A stretch of DNA of 64,000 nucleotides from Gonocerus acuteangulatus (Eukaryota > Arthropoda > Insecta > Hemiptera > Coreidae): NCBI GenBank assembly GCA_946811695.1, contig OX328132.1:93546538-93610537 (forward strand). The letters run 5' to 3'. The notes under the pieces were generated by a model. It was not told the DNA's origin. It was given only the letters and a program-made list of their open reading frames with translations, and made no database searches. The translations under genes and the position numbers were made by a program. Positions 1 through 10,640 of the stretch are shown piece by piece. The number at the start of each line of letters is the position of its first letter. Within the stretch, counting starts at the first letter, position 1.

Positions 1-89
1 TATTCCTTCATAGTAAGGAGGCTGTATCAAATCCTTCAAGCACAGAACATCATCTCTGCAAGTGAAGGGACTTACCCCCGGGATGCTTA

Positions 90-1580
90 TTAGGATAGTT
101 ATGTTTAAACAAAACACAAAAGAGGGGATGAACGCCCTGCGAGGGAAGGTAGGTACGAAAAATGGTTTCTAAAAGGAAAAGCGTCCAATCAAGTAAATGT
201 GTCAAGTCCAGCTTAAATGGGATATCTAATTGAGACGCTTTAAAGCGTTGATATATAATTATCGACGGTAGATGGTGGAATAGCAGAGCTACGTTTTCCG
301 AGGCTAGATTAGAACGCTCAGTTTGGGAGTCTTCTGTAATATTGCTTATAGCCAGCTATCTTTGGGCTAATACTGATATGAGCAATAGTTCCAGTACAGA
401 ATGGATGTATAGTCCTTCATTATTCGTCGAAGTAGTAAGCATTTGCAGGTTGTAAGCATGCCTTCAAATGGAGAGAGGTTGTATGCTATTTTATTGTAAG
501 TTATATCAAACATATAACAAAAGAATATCCATCCAGTTCCCTCGGGAACCGAAGAGATAAAGTGGTTTTGATCCGTTTAAGGATTGGTCATTCGCGACTT
601 GCACAGAGTTACTAAATGACGAAACAAGAACAGCTGCAATTTGAAATATGCAATACGAATCTTACGATAAAACATTTATCACAGGATGCATGCGAGGACG
701 TATGTAAGTTAACGAAAACTGGCCAAGTTTGAATTGCACAAATAAGTGAGAGGTTATTATCAGATTCTTGACAATGTATTAAGAGCCTAAAGCTTGGCCC
801 AATACTATGATACCATAACTTTCATAGGCAAACTTTGAGAGGGCCTGGAACGTGGCCTCTTTTTTTTAATGTTAGTTTTCTTTTTGTTTTGTTTTTTTTG
901 GGGGGGGGGGGCTATATGTTACTACAGTGTCTCCTAGATACACGAATATTGCCTCATGATTTAATAGTTCATAGTTCATTTACATATTCCAAATATTAAA
1001 CTTAATGCATTTCTAAACGAAGCCTGTTCTTTGGAAGCCCCCTAAACTCGCTAGCGAGCGTCCAGCCTCTTTCCAGAACATCGACAAGAATATCCACATT
1101 CAAAGAGACTTAGCCAATGTTTCTAGTTTCATAATATTATATGTTATAATGAATTTGAATAAAATTGTAGAATGCTAACGGAGCCGAGGCGTTGCGGCGA
1201 AAGATCTGTCTTTAGACGAGAGCTATTGTTTCGAAACGGGAGATTTCTCTCGTTCCGTAGCCTCCAAGTTGATTTCCCTACTTAGAGAAGACTCACAAAT
1301 CGAGCCTTCATGCCAAAATCCCGTTCCACTCAGACCTCTGCCCTCCAATCTAGCCTAGGACAACGTAGCTCTTCTATCCTACCATCTACCATCGATAATT
1401 CATCATCAACGCGCTAAGACGTTTCAATTAGATATTCCATTTAAGCTGGACTTGACACATTTACTTGATTTGACGCTTTTACTATCAGAAATAATTTCTC
1501 GTACCTATCAAAGCGAATCTTTCTTCCCAGGGCGTTCACTCCATTTTTTGTGTATTGTGTAAGCATAACTATCTTCTGTT
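90..1580. mobile_element. Fold-back DNA element with ~230-bp terminal inverted repeats
   Basis: The segment at 90-313 reappears in reverse complement at 1347-1580 with about 85-90% identity by eye; matched stretches include the words AAGTAAATGTGTCAAGTCCA and GAACGCCCTG. The interior (about 314-1346) has no long ORF and no recognisable transposase, so this looks like a non-autonomous inverted-repeat transposon. The exact ends and target duplication cannot be fixed because the left end lies close to the window edge. A poly-T/poly-G run at about 860-911 lies in the interior. Confidence 0.6.
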
Positions 1581-1799
1581 TATTGAAAAGTACATTTTTG
1601 ATGAAGTAGTTTTATCCTATGGCTGGTTTAAATCTCTAAAGGCTTTCGAGGTTTTGCGCATTTTGGTTATTCATGAATTATGATTCGAGAATGTATGGTT
1701 CATATTGGGGTACCTACAAATTATTCCCTCAAATGTTTCCTTTTAGCGAGTTTATTTCCTTAGTGAAGAAACCCACTTATGACGCCTCCCTGACGACAT

Positions 1800-1890
1800 T
1801 ATCCGAATGTGCGACCAATATTTTACGTTTCAGAACCCTTGGATCCCAAAAATAAAGGTGGCCGAATTTGTATCTATATAAAGAGAATAT
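1800..1890 (-). repeat. Degenerate half-MITE of the TB family
   Basis: The words CGTTTCAGAACCC and AAAATAAAGGTGG followed by ATTTGTATCTATATA match the half-MITE seen far better preserved at 18640-18720 and 58080-58180. The copy is diverged and lacks a long TA tract. The 60-residue ORF over it has no coding support. Confidence 0.5.
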
Positions 1891-2445
1891 ATCTGTAAGT
1901 AGATGAACATGCTCAAAGGGTTAAAACTTGACCTAAAATATAGCTAAACGCTGCCAACCGCAAGTTTCTATCTCGTTCTGTTTCAGACATACATATGCCG
2001 TTCTTAAGATTATTTCAAAAGGAACGTGTTGTTGTAGAAAACCCCCAATTTTCTCGCTACATCACTTTTTGGAAATCAGCATTGTATTTGCTTTAAGGCT
2101 AATGCACTTTCAATGCTCACAAGTGTCCTTTTGGAACCGCAAAACCAGTTCAAAAAGTTGATACTAATAAAAGTTAACGATAAATGTTGAAGAAACACTA
2201 CTTTTCAAAAACAAATTCTGCAATCTGTCGAATCTCACAGAATTTGTGAAATTTATTTACCTACCCAACGCCATTTTTAGAACTAATAATCCAGATAATC
2301 TGTGAATTGGAAGTTTAGTGCGGAAAAATTAATATCATGTTCATTTTTGTGTTATTTTCAGAAATAAAAGATAATTATTCCTCATGAAATTATTTATTTA
2401 ATTACTATTTAAATGTTAACGTCCATTATTAATAACTAAGAATTT
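1891..2445. other. AT-rich stretch without recognisable gene
   Basis: No ORF of note and no clear repeat partner inside the window. Text such as AATTATTTATTTAATTACT suggests low-complexity intergenic DNA. Confidence 0.4.
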
Positions 2446-2570
2446 TAGAACGGGTTATCTATAGGTCACCACCCTTTTCTAGCCAGGATAGTGCTGATGC
2501 CATTTCTTTTTACCAAAGAAAAGCCACCACCCCATAGTGGGAATCGAACCCACGACCCTCTTAGCGATAT
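2446..2570 (-). repeat. tRNA-derived SINE, family 2 (fragment)
   Basis: Read on the minus strand, a Pol III B-box-like GGTTCGATTCCC is followed by a tail containing GGCTTTTCTTTGGTAAAAAG, CCTGGCTA and GACCTATAGATAACCCG. The same arrangement occurs at 15776-15930. The 5' A-box part is not evident here. A short interspersed element is the best reading, since the tRNA-like part is attached to a shared non-tRNA body. Confidence 0.55.
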
Positions 2571-3328
2571 ATAAATTATAAATAACCAATTACAAGAAGG
2601 AAAATATAAATTATACATAAATTGTGGGATGGTAATTTTTTGAGTGAGAATGTGTAATAGACCAATAGACTTCATATGTGGATTACCCAAAAGAAAGATA
2701 GTAAAGGCGTTAAAATAGATGTGGGAGGGAAGGAGAGAGAGGGATGCCAAAAAGTAGTTTGACCCAGAAGTAGCCGGACTGTGGGATCCCGTTGGGCAGG
2801 TATTGCTGGTCTCGCCACAGCCTCCATCCTAGTAGGAGTGGGGTCGGTGAGCCAGTCTTAGCTCTCTGCGGCAGGTGGAATATCAACATCCTCTAAGGAG
2901 GCCAGCCATCCGACCGCTAGCTCACATGGCTTTCTTCAACAGATCTAACGACTGCTGCATTAATAAACCAAACTACTTGCTGTCATGTTTTATCGTAACA
3001 TTGCGTTTCATTTTTTTATTATTTATTTATTTATTTTTTTTGTAAGGGCAAATTCAACTTCAGGGTCATTGTTGCCCTATTATTGGTGATATTGATATAT
3101 ATATTTTTGTGAGGCGGAGTTTTATGAAATATATTTACTCTGGGATGATGATAATTAAAAGTTGAAAATAAAAATATTATTATGATAACGTTAAATGCTT
3201 CGGGTGTTTCAAAAGTTTTTCAAGAGATATATATCTTTTACAAACTCCACCACGTTATTAACATTATTGCCTTCTAAAATCTGGCTTAATGGAAGATTTA
3301 ATATAAACTTGTCTCTTTTCTTGTTATA
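2571..3328. other. Intergenic stretch with a GC-richer island
   Basis: Positions about 2755-2940 are clearly richer in G+C than the surroundings and have no poly-A tail, inverted repeat or long ORF that I can see. The rest is AT-rich, with a T-rich run near 3010-3040. No gene is supported. Confidence 0.35.
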
Positions 3329-3440
3329 GATTGTGCCATAGGCGTATATAAGGGGTGGCTGAGGGGGCTGCAGCCCACGCCAGAAATTTTGATTTGATCG
3401 GTAAAAATTTCATAAAACCCTTAAAAATAAATTAAATAAT

Positions 3441-3567
3441 GGAGATGGAGATAGTTAGCCGTTGCAGAGATACGCAGACAAGGTATAGTTGGGATTCGGC
3501 TAACCCAGCCGAATCCCAACTATACCTTGTCTGCGTATCTCTGCAACGGCTAACTATCTCCATCTCC
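3441..3567. repeat. 61-bp perfect palindrome with 5-nt spacer
   Basis: Left arm 3441-3501 and right arm 3507-3567 are exact reverse complements, separated by AACCC. The right arm core AGCCGAATCCCAACTATACC recurs in direct orientation at 5600-5619, at the 3' end of the Penelope-like element. This fits an inverted duplication of the pseudo-LTR at the element's head. Confidence 0.9.
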
Positions 3568-3570
3568 ACT

Positions 3571-5638
3571 ATGAACTTCCCGGGACCGTGCCAACGTGCA
3601 CCTAAAACAGCGAAAACACTGATCAACCGTATCTCCAAATTAGCGAAGAATTTGGTAAAGAAGAAAGAAGGTCTGATTTTTCTACTAAAATGTAAGTCGC
3701 ACCATTTTTTACCGACACACATTTACACAGCCACCAACCACATTAACCCGTGTAACCACTTCTCTCCAGCTCAAAAACAGTTTGTAACCGCAAAAACACA
3801 ATTCCAAAAAAAATTACTTAATGTAGAAATAGCTAACTTAAACTATGAGATAAGAAAATTGGAATGTCTGTTAGAATCCCAATACAATATGTTAAGGGGG
3901 GAAGTTGACCGAGCCCTTTTCGATGAAATAGTAAGTTTTATCTCAAACATCACTAACAGTTTAAAATCTAAATTAAAAAAACAATTTATTCCAAAAATTT
4001 AACAAAACATACCAGATTAACGTTCATCATCCCAAAGGAAACACAAAATGGGTAAAGAATATTTCCTCGGTCAACCTCCCCGTACAAGTTAATAATATTT
4101 TAAGTCTAGGAGATAAGTTCTCATTGCCCCCTAGTTCTAATAATAATGTACCTAAAGTAATTACGGACGTAGAGTATATATTAAAAACCCTACCTTGTAA
4201 GGAGGAAGACTTAACCCGCTCCCAAATAGTTAACTCCATCACAAATTTCCTACAAACGCCGTCTCCTAATCAAACCCACCTTTCCACTTACTTCTACAAA
4301 CACTTGAAAGCTACCAGAACTTTCCTACGCTCACATGACAAACAGATCATTTGCACCAAAGCTGACAAAGGGAACGTAACAGTCATAACGGACAGAACAG
4401 ACCAAGACAACAAAATGAATACCTTACTTAACGACACTAATACATACACACCTACCCTCAAAGACATCACCCTCAAACTGGAAAGAGAATTTAATGAACA
4501 CACACAACAACTCCTACACTTGAAAGAAATTGACAAAAAGACCTACCGTCAGTTAATTTCCCACGATTCTCTCCCTCCCCGGGCTTACGGTCTCCCCAAA
4601 ATTCATAAACCCGAAAATCCCCTCCGACCCATCATTTCGAATATTAATTCGCCCTCTTCCAAATTAAGTAAATTTTTGCTCCCCGCGTTACAAGCATTAA
4701 GCCATAATAACCCATACGATATCAAAATTTTTTTCGATATTATTTCAGAATTATCAAATTTCACCGTACCCCCCGGACATATTCTAATCTCATTTGATGC
4801 CACTTCCCTTTTTACCAACGTCCCTCTAACTAAAACATTAGAAATAATCCAAAATCATTGGTCGTCTATAGAACCGCACAGCCCCCTATCGTTTCAATAT
4901 TTTGTTGACAGCCTCAAATTATGTGTCAACAGTGGTTTTTTTAAATATAACGGACAATTTTACCAACAAATCGAAGGGTTAGCCATGGGAAATTGCCTTG
5001 CTCCAGACTTATCCTCGATCTTTCTCACTGAGTTACTTAACACTCTTGTCCCTCTGTTCCCCCAGGACATATCCTTTATTTGCAAATATGTAGATGACCT
5101 CCTGTTAATTATAAACCCCGATAAACTAACAGACATACTAGACTGTTTCAACTCTTATCATCAGGATCAACAGCTCCCCTACTTGGACGTTCTACTAATC
5201 AGACAGACTGACGGCACTATCAAAACAAACAGGTATACAAAACCTACTTATTCTGGACGTTTACTGAACTTCCAGTCTTCCCATCCTTACCACATGAAAA
5301 TCAATGTAGCTCGAAACCTTCTTCGCCGCGCCCTTTCTTTATCTCATGAGCAAAGAGCTACCGAAATATTAATACTAAACCAATTCCCCCCTAACCTCAT
5401 AAGCCGGCTTATAAAGCAAATAAAATCCTCCTCCCAGATATTTCGTTCCCTGACATACACACCAGGACTGACTGAGAAACTCACAAAGACTTTAAAAAAA
5501 GCCATCCCGTCAATAAACTTTGGGTTAAAAACCACTAACAAACTCACTACATTGTACACCAAACTGAAAGATCCCATTCCTATGACTGCACCACCCACTA
5601 GCCGAATCCCAACTATACCTTCTCTGCCTATAAATTAA
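3571..5638 (+). pseudogene. Penelope-like reverse transcriptase, one frameshift, no endonuclease domain
   Basis: Two open stretches in different frames, 3571-4002 and about 3992-5638, form one protein broken by a single-base shift in the A-run near 3993-3997; downstream reading is open from there. The upstream part has a basic, coiled-coil-like segment. The downstream part has Penelope RT motifs: YGLPKIHK near 4593, motif A FDATSLFTNVP with its Asp at 4796-4798, motif B GLAMGNCLAPD near 4978, and motif C YVDD at 5087-5098. The conserved segment after the thumb (TYTPGLTEKL) is present, but translation then runs into pseudo-LTR sequence and stops, where a GIY-YIG endonuclease is expected. Catalytic aspartates are retained. 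I chose the first ATG after the palindrome; the true start is uncertain. Confidence 0.85.
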
Positions 5639-5824
5639 ATAAGATCATTTAGTTCATAAAACCTATTCTATTTTAGGTGTAATAACGTTTAAGTTGGCTA
5701 AAACTCTTCCAAGATCTAAATTGTTAGTTACCATACACCGGAAATGGTCTCACCCCCCCCCCCCCCTCCGAAATTTTCCCAGCCCCCTCCGAAATTATTT
5801 TCAATATACGCCCAAGGATTGTGC

Positions 5825-6325
5825 ACTCAATTAAAATATGTTTAACGTTTAGAAGTACTACACAAGGCGAGCATTGAGGTTGGTGGTCTTTTGACATTAA
5901 GTAGCCGTGAGTTAGTCTCGTTTGGCATATTCGGATTCTTGTAAAAATAACTGGTTCTCATATATTTTTATGTTTGCATTTCGTGGGTTTCACTTTTTTT
6001 TGGTACTCTCGTCATTTATTGCGTTTCATTGATTAGGCGAGATAAAAAAAAAAATCCGACTCACCATAACGGCATTGTCTTAGCGAAGTTCATATCCCAG
6101 TGTCATTTGGAAAGTTTGGAATAGATATAGTTCAATAGATATAGTATAGTGTGACAAACTTAAGCACTTACTCCAATAAAATTATGAAGTAAACAAAGAT
6201 CTACGCACCATTTTGCACAAAAACGAACAGTAGCAGAAATACCTTACTCGGCCTGTTCGAATTCTGCTTGAAAAGCTCTTTGACAAAACACACCAAATAT
6301 TGTTTCTCATGTACATATTTTGCGT
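5825..6325. other. Intergenic stretch with a degenerate terminal block
   Basis: Apart from a decayed TB terminal block at 6052-6130 (AAATCCGACTC, then CTTAGCGAAGTTCATATCCC and GTCATTTGGAAAG), nothing recognisable is present. No coding ORF is supported. Confidence 0.45.
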
Positions 6326-6582
6326 CATGGGCGTATATAAGGGGGGGGCTGCAGCCCTTCGAAATTTTTATTTTATGGTAAAAATGTGTCATAAAACCAT
6401 TAAAAATAGATTAAATAAGTTCACACAAATATTTTAATTTCTTGTAATAGCGTTTTAGTTGCCTAAAACGATTAAAAATTGTAAATTGTTAGTATTCAAT
6501 ACACCGGAAATGGACCCAGCCCCCCCCCCCCTCCCCCGAAATTTTGCTAGCCCCCCGAAATGATTTCCTATATACGCCCATG
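6326..6582. mobile_element. Uninterrupted hAT-like MITE, reference copy
   Basis: Inverted ends CATGGGCGTATATAAGG and the reverse complement of CCTATATACGCCCATG flank a 257-bp element whose subterminal G-run (6341-6348) and C-run (6521-6532) can also pair. It aligns to both flanks of the Penelope-like insertion at 3434-5638 and so serves as the empty-site reference. No convincing target duplication is seen here. A half-copy starts near 63224. Confidence 0.7.
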
Positions 6583-8027
6583 TCTTGTTTTACTGATATA
6601 TTCAGTTTACTGATAGAATCAAATACAAAAACATCATGGAATAAAATAACCTGAGACAGAGACAAAATCCGTTCAGAAGAAACCGACACTTTTTTTTTTT
6701 TACTAAGTAGTACTTTCTTATCGGTATTGCCCTATGCTCACGCTGAACTGATTCTCTTTTGTAGGAGATCAGCCATGGCTGGTGATTGGTCCTTTTAGAT
6801 TTTAAAGAAACTTTTAATTTACTTTTTGTTTGTTTTTTAGACTTAGTTATTAAATGACGACTACTATGTCAAAGGCAATTTACAATAAAAGTTATTCTAT
6901 TAAATAGTTTAAAAGATTTCAAAATTGGAATGTTTTTCAAAAAATAATTTCAGAAAAGTTTGTCTCGTAAGGAGAGACCAAGTGCCAGAAAAAAGTCGGC
7001 GTATATAAAATAAAATGAAGTTTAAACAATTTTTCGATCCACCGTTATTTTCGTGATTTTTGCATTCTAAAACGTAAAACGTAAAAATGGAAGGAGGGAG
7101 GAAACTAAACCTCCGACTCACAGAGAAACTGCGTCAGCTTAGTTGTTTCCTTAAAAATGCTCATATTGAAAGCTTAGAATAAAAGCACTTAATATTCACC
7201 CTTGAAATATCGTTTTATACAACTGACGTAATGGTCGAAATTTATGAACTCAGTTTCTAGAATATTTATTGGTCATTCGAATGATCCCCGGCCACATACT
7301 ACTATTTTCGAGTTACATATTTAGGAAAAAGTCCAAAACTGATCTTGTTAGTGTTTTTTTTTTTAATTTAATATTTTCCCTACTCCAAAATTAACAAGAA
7401 TTAGTTGGAATGAATGTCAAACGTGTGAATAAAAAAAATAAAAGTAACCCGAAAACCAAATTTTTGAGTTGTTTACATTTTTGTCAAACTTAATTGTGTG
7501 TATGTGCGCGCGTGTATACAAGCCTACAAACATCATAATTTCTAATCCGGATCGGAGCATCGGATCTAATGTGCTCTCTGAAGCTACAAAAGGGATGTGC
7601 TTAAATGCAACTTTTTATATTAAAATCACTGCTGGAGATGACACTGCATTTTCAGAGTGAAATATCGTGGATTATTAAAAATATTATTTAAGGAAGAAAT
7701 ATATTAAGGGGACTCCAAGTGGAATGGAGAAACTATCGAATATATCGGAAATACTCCAGTTAGCTGGAGGAATTAGGGCAATTTCCCCATTGTTAGGCCA
7801 AGGATGTAGTAATTAGGCGGAGAAATTGTCGGAAGGAAACTGCTAAAAGGCTAGCTGATGGTCAAGTCCAAAGCTCTTAACATCGAAATATATTTTTATT
7901 ATTATACAAATCATTAAAATTCGTCTGATTTCTGGACATGTTTCAAATCCCTAGGGAATTTTCGTTTCCTAGATGAATTAAAGCACTTTTATCAGAACTC
8001 AATATAACCCCTCCCGAAATATTGTTT
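6583..8027. other. Non-coding stretch with decayed TB-family pieces
   Basis: A weak terminal block lies at 7110-7200 (CTCCGACTCACAGAGAAACTG, then ATTGAAAGCTTAGAATAAAAG), preceded at about 7035-7080 by a degenerate half-MITE (CCACCGTTATTTTCG). The remainder is AT-rich. ORFs here are short and show no domain. Confidence 0.4.
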
Positions 8028-8229
8028 AATTGTAGCAAGGGGTCTCCCGTGGTCTATTGGCTAGCGCCTTGGATTCATAAGCGGGAGATGGTGGGTTCGA
8101 TCCCCACCGGCGGCAGGAATTTTCTCATCCCACGGCTCGTTGGGAAAATTCCTCGCTGCACCCTGGGTGTCGGCGCTAATGCCCCAGAATTGTCGAAGCG
8201 CCGTAAAAAAAAGAAAAAAAAATTGTAGC
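8028..8229 (+). mobile_element. tRNA-derived SINE, family 1, with TSD
   Basis: The 5' part is tRNA-like: a Pol III A-box-like GTGGTCTATTGGCTAGCG, a CAT triplet in a possible anticodon position (GGATTCATAAGC) and B box GGTTCGATCCC. It is followed by a shared body (GGCAGGAATTTTCTCATCCC, GTCGGCGCTAATG) and an A-rich tail. AATTGTAGC flanks it at 8028-8036 and 8221-8229, as expected for LINE-mediated insertion. Four related copies lie at 15979-16196, 19261-19471, 36416-36560 and 52576-52793. It is not a functional tRNA, because the tRNA-like head lacks a paired acceptor stem. Confidence 0.85.
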
Positions 8230-8270
8230 CAGCAAAATAAAATTTCGAATAACATCAGATATAATCACCA

Positions 8271-8311
8271 AAGGAAACGCGCTAAGATGAAGCAGTTTCC
8301 GCTAGTCAAAA
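8271..8311 (-). repeat. TB-family terminal block (diverged)
   Basis: AAGGAAACGCGCTAAGATGA followed by AGCAGTTTCCGCTAGTC is a reverse-orientation copy of the block defined at 15941 and 20310. Confidence 0.6.
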
Positions 8312-8337
8312 TTTTACGTATTTTTAATTCAGTCGCT

Positions 8338-8572
8338 CAGTTCCAAAGTGACTGATGTCCACATTGCAATTTTTGGGAGAAATCAAGAAAAACTTGATTT
8401 TTAATTTACAATTTTTAAACTTACAATTTTCGGAACATCTTCATGTTTTTCTTTTTTTTTAATTTTTAAAACAAATATCACAGATCTGTTTTAAAAAAAA
8501 CTTTTTTTGCTATTTATATAATGCATTCTTAGTTATTAGAAAAAGCAAGTTGGACAACAGTCACTTTGGAAC
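8338..8572. mobile_element. Short MITE with ~30-bp inverted ends
   Basis: CAGTTCCAAAGTGACTGATG at the left is mirrored on the right by the reverse complement of CTGTTCCAAAGTGACTGTTG; the next bases (TCCAC..TTGC) also match. A related word, GTTCAGTTCCAAAGTGATTG (minus strand), is embedded in the ORF at 8920-9537. No transposase is present. Confidence 0.6.
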
Positions 8573-8919
8573 AGACGTATGGACATGAACTCTTTTGGGA
8601 ACAGCAGGGCATGGATAAGAATTCATTTGAAACTGCAGGACTGGTCAAGACTCACTATGCAAGAGGAGGTTTGGCTTGTGTAAAAACTTGCAAAATGAGT
8701 TTTGAAAAGTATGTATTAATTACTAAACAATTTTACATACATACCAAAAACTTGCATTTAACCTATTAAACACATTAAAATTCTAGCTTAAACAAACAAA
8801 GAAATGTCTAACATTGGGCCGTCATCATCATCATTTTGAAATGGAACTTTTCCGGTTTTATCCGGAGTCTGGTCTTCGATAACTTTGCAATACCAAGTAG
8901 GGTCCGCTCGGCTCTGCCA

Positions 8920-9537
8920 TCAGGTACCAAAGGGCCTTGTCAGAAGAGTCTGAACCTCCTTGATTTTGGCAGAGTTAACTTTGACCCCATTGAAATTTCT
9001 CCCGGAAAAATATCTTCGGTTTTTTTTAGTGACACTTTTTGGAGCCCCGAGTTCCATGTGATACGTGGGTTCACCTTTAAAGTTTAGAGCAGTGCCCAAT
9101 GGATTACCTGCTCTTTGGAACAAAGTGAACATTTTAAACTGGCTTTTGAATGGGACTAGATTTTTTTTTTTTTGGAACATAATAAGTAAACCATCAGATA
9201 GTCCTTTAAATTCTAAATCCAGAGATTTATAAATGTAATTTTCGATTTTTTGTGGGCCACAATCACTTTGGAACTGAACGATTCTATTAAGAAGTGTTAG
9301 TAAGACACGTTCAATTTGTTGACCTCTTACATTGTTGGTTAGATTTGAAATGTTTATTGACTCAAGGCAAAGCTTATTATGGATGTGCTCGTTTCTGAAG
9401 AGTTTGAGAGCTATCTTAGTAGTTAGAGGATGCAGCTGCACGTTACTTGGTATGCCTGTGTCGAGAGGAAGTGGTGAGCTTGGTGCCGTTAGAGCTGTTT
9501 GTGTCGTGCAGAGCAACAGCAATGACTTCAATTCCAC
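8920..9537 (-). CDS. Unrecognised 205-aa ORF with possible N-terminal signal
   Basis: An open frame of 205 codons starts with a short hydrophobic N-terminus (MELKSLLLLCTTQTALTAPS), which could be a weak signal peptide, followed by a mixed hydrophilic sequence. I recognise no domain. A run of lysine codons in an A-rich tract lies in the middle (minus strand, around 9160-9172), a likely place for a frameshift. Part of the ORF shares the TTCCAAAGTGATTGTGGCCC word with the MITE at 8338-8572, so some of it is transposon-derived. It may be a fragment of a transposon protein or a chance ORF. Confidence that it is a real coding sequence is low. Confidence 0.3.
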   Translation of the reverse strand: MELKSLLLLCTTQTALTAPSSPLPLDTGIPSNVQLHPLTTKIALKLFRNEHIHNKLCLESINISNLTNNVRGQQIERVLLTLLNRIVQFQSDCGPQKIENYIYKSLDLEFKGLSDGLLIMFQKKKNLVPFKSQFKMFTLFQRAGNPLGTALNFKGEPTYHMELGAPKSVTKKNRRYFSGRNFNGVKVNSAKIKEVQTLLTRPFGT

Positions 9538-9540
9538 CTA

Positions 9541-9889
9541 AGCAGTGATATGCTTGGCCACTTCATATCATCTACTGTAATTTTGTCCACGACCAATCTG
9601 ATATAGCAGGATGCAACAAAGAAAAAATTGGCATATTATGTGACCGCATTCCGCAAATCCGCTTTTCCCCACATGAATTTCCGTCCTACCTACCTAGACA
9701 GGTACTTGTTCCCCACGCATTATGGCCCACTTAAAAATTGCAGTAATAGTGGAATGCCCTAATCATAAAATACGTGCAAAATAACGTAAGCCATTATACT
9801 CTCATTACCCAGATTTACTCGAACTGCTTCATCTAAGAGTGCTTTCCATATAATCCGGTTAGATTTGGAAAATTCAGAATAGTACCTGA
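9541..9889. other. No recognisable feature
   Basis: AT-rich, no ORF, no repeat partner noticed in this window. Confidence 0.4.
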
Positions 9890-9892
9890 AGG

Positions 9893-10640
9893 GTGCAGGG
9901 GGAAAAAGGGCTAAGTAAAAATCGAAGTTGAGCTAAGTACGGCATCCGGTAGCTTGATAGAGATACTATCTTGTGTAAAAACGGCACAGGTAAAAAACGA
10001 GGCTAATCCCTTTAAATAAACAAAAGGAAATTTACTGTACAGGAAAAGAAAGGGCTAAGTCTGAGCAATAAAGGGAAAGAAGGGGGCAAGTCAGCTGTGA
10101 TTGAAGCTGATGATGTTAGAAAAAAGGCTGTCTTAGCAGCTTATCTACAAGCAGTTTTTTTTCTTTTTCAGATTTAATTCCGATATCGAAGGCTAAATTT
10201 GAAGACGTCAGACATCTTTCTACATTTTGTGAAGAATGTGCCGAAAAATATCTATCGTCTTTGCCTCATCAGGAAATCTGAATCCAAAACACAGTATCCA
10301 ACACGCATATTGCTAATATCATTTGGATTGAATAATGTATACAAGTAAACAAGTTTATTTTTCGATACAAACATTCTTAATTAGGCGAGAAGATTAATAT
10401 ACTATTTATATAGTTTAGACTTGCCTCCTTTATTCCCTGTAATCAGCTACTTAGCCTCTTTTTAACCAGTTCTTGGTGCCCTTTTTACAAGTTCCTATAT
10501 TTATAGGATAAAACAACAAAACTTTAAATTGAAAAGCTCTATCTAAGTAAGTGGCTTCATATAGTTTTGAGTATTTAAATCTAAAAAAAGCTCACCTGAT
10601 AAATTTGTAAAAAGTGACTTAGCCCCTTCTTTCCCTGAGC
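9893..10640. repeat. Possible inverted-repeat element with GGGCTAAGT ends
   Basis: CAGGGGGAAAAAGGGCTAAG near the left end is mirrored by the reverse complement of CTTAGCCCCTTCTTTCCCTG at about 10619-10638. A further GGGAAAGAAGGGGGCAAGTC occurs internally near 10073. Ends begin with CAGGG as in many hAT MITEs, but no matching 8-bp flanks are seen. Confidence 0.4.

Larger units (their letters stand above)
3434..5638 (+). mobile_element. Penelope-like retroelement, GIY-YIG-less and palindrome-headed
   Basis: The insertion is bounded by TAAATTAAATAA on both sides (3428-3439 and 5630-5641), which fits a target duplication or shared tail. It begins with a 61-bp perfect inverted repeat and ends with a direct copy (5600-5627) of one arm of that palindrome, resembling the pseudo-LTR organisation of Penelope elements. 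A reverse transcriptase lies between. The GIY-YIG endonuclease that normally follows the Penelope RT is missing. Confidence 0.8.
3329..5824. mobile_element. hAT-like MITE copy with 8-bp TSD, interrupted by a Penelope-like element
   Basis: GATTGTGC is present at 3329-3336 and again at 5817-5824, immediately outside inverted ends CATAGGCGTATATA and the reverse complement of TATACGCCCAAG. An uninterrupted relative lies at 6326-6582, and the two halves here (3337-3433 and about 5630-5816) align to its two halves. The 8-bp duplication is the size made by hAT transposases. The host MITE was therefore in place before the Penelope-like element entered it. Confidence 0.75.

Noticed and set aside
6489..6689. 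Minus ORF across the MITE at 6326-6582
   Set aside because: Its C-terminus is translated MITE G/C runs and its start is in AT-rich DNA; no support.
8039..8110. tRNA gene reading of the SINE heads (also 16140-16196, 19261-19330, 52738-52793, 63830-63900)
   Set aside because: A and B boxes are present, but acceptor stems do not pair, the same non-tRNA body and poly-A tail follow, and TSDs are present; these are SINEs.
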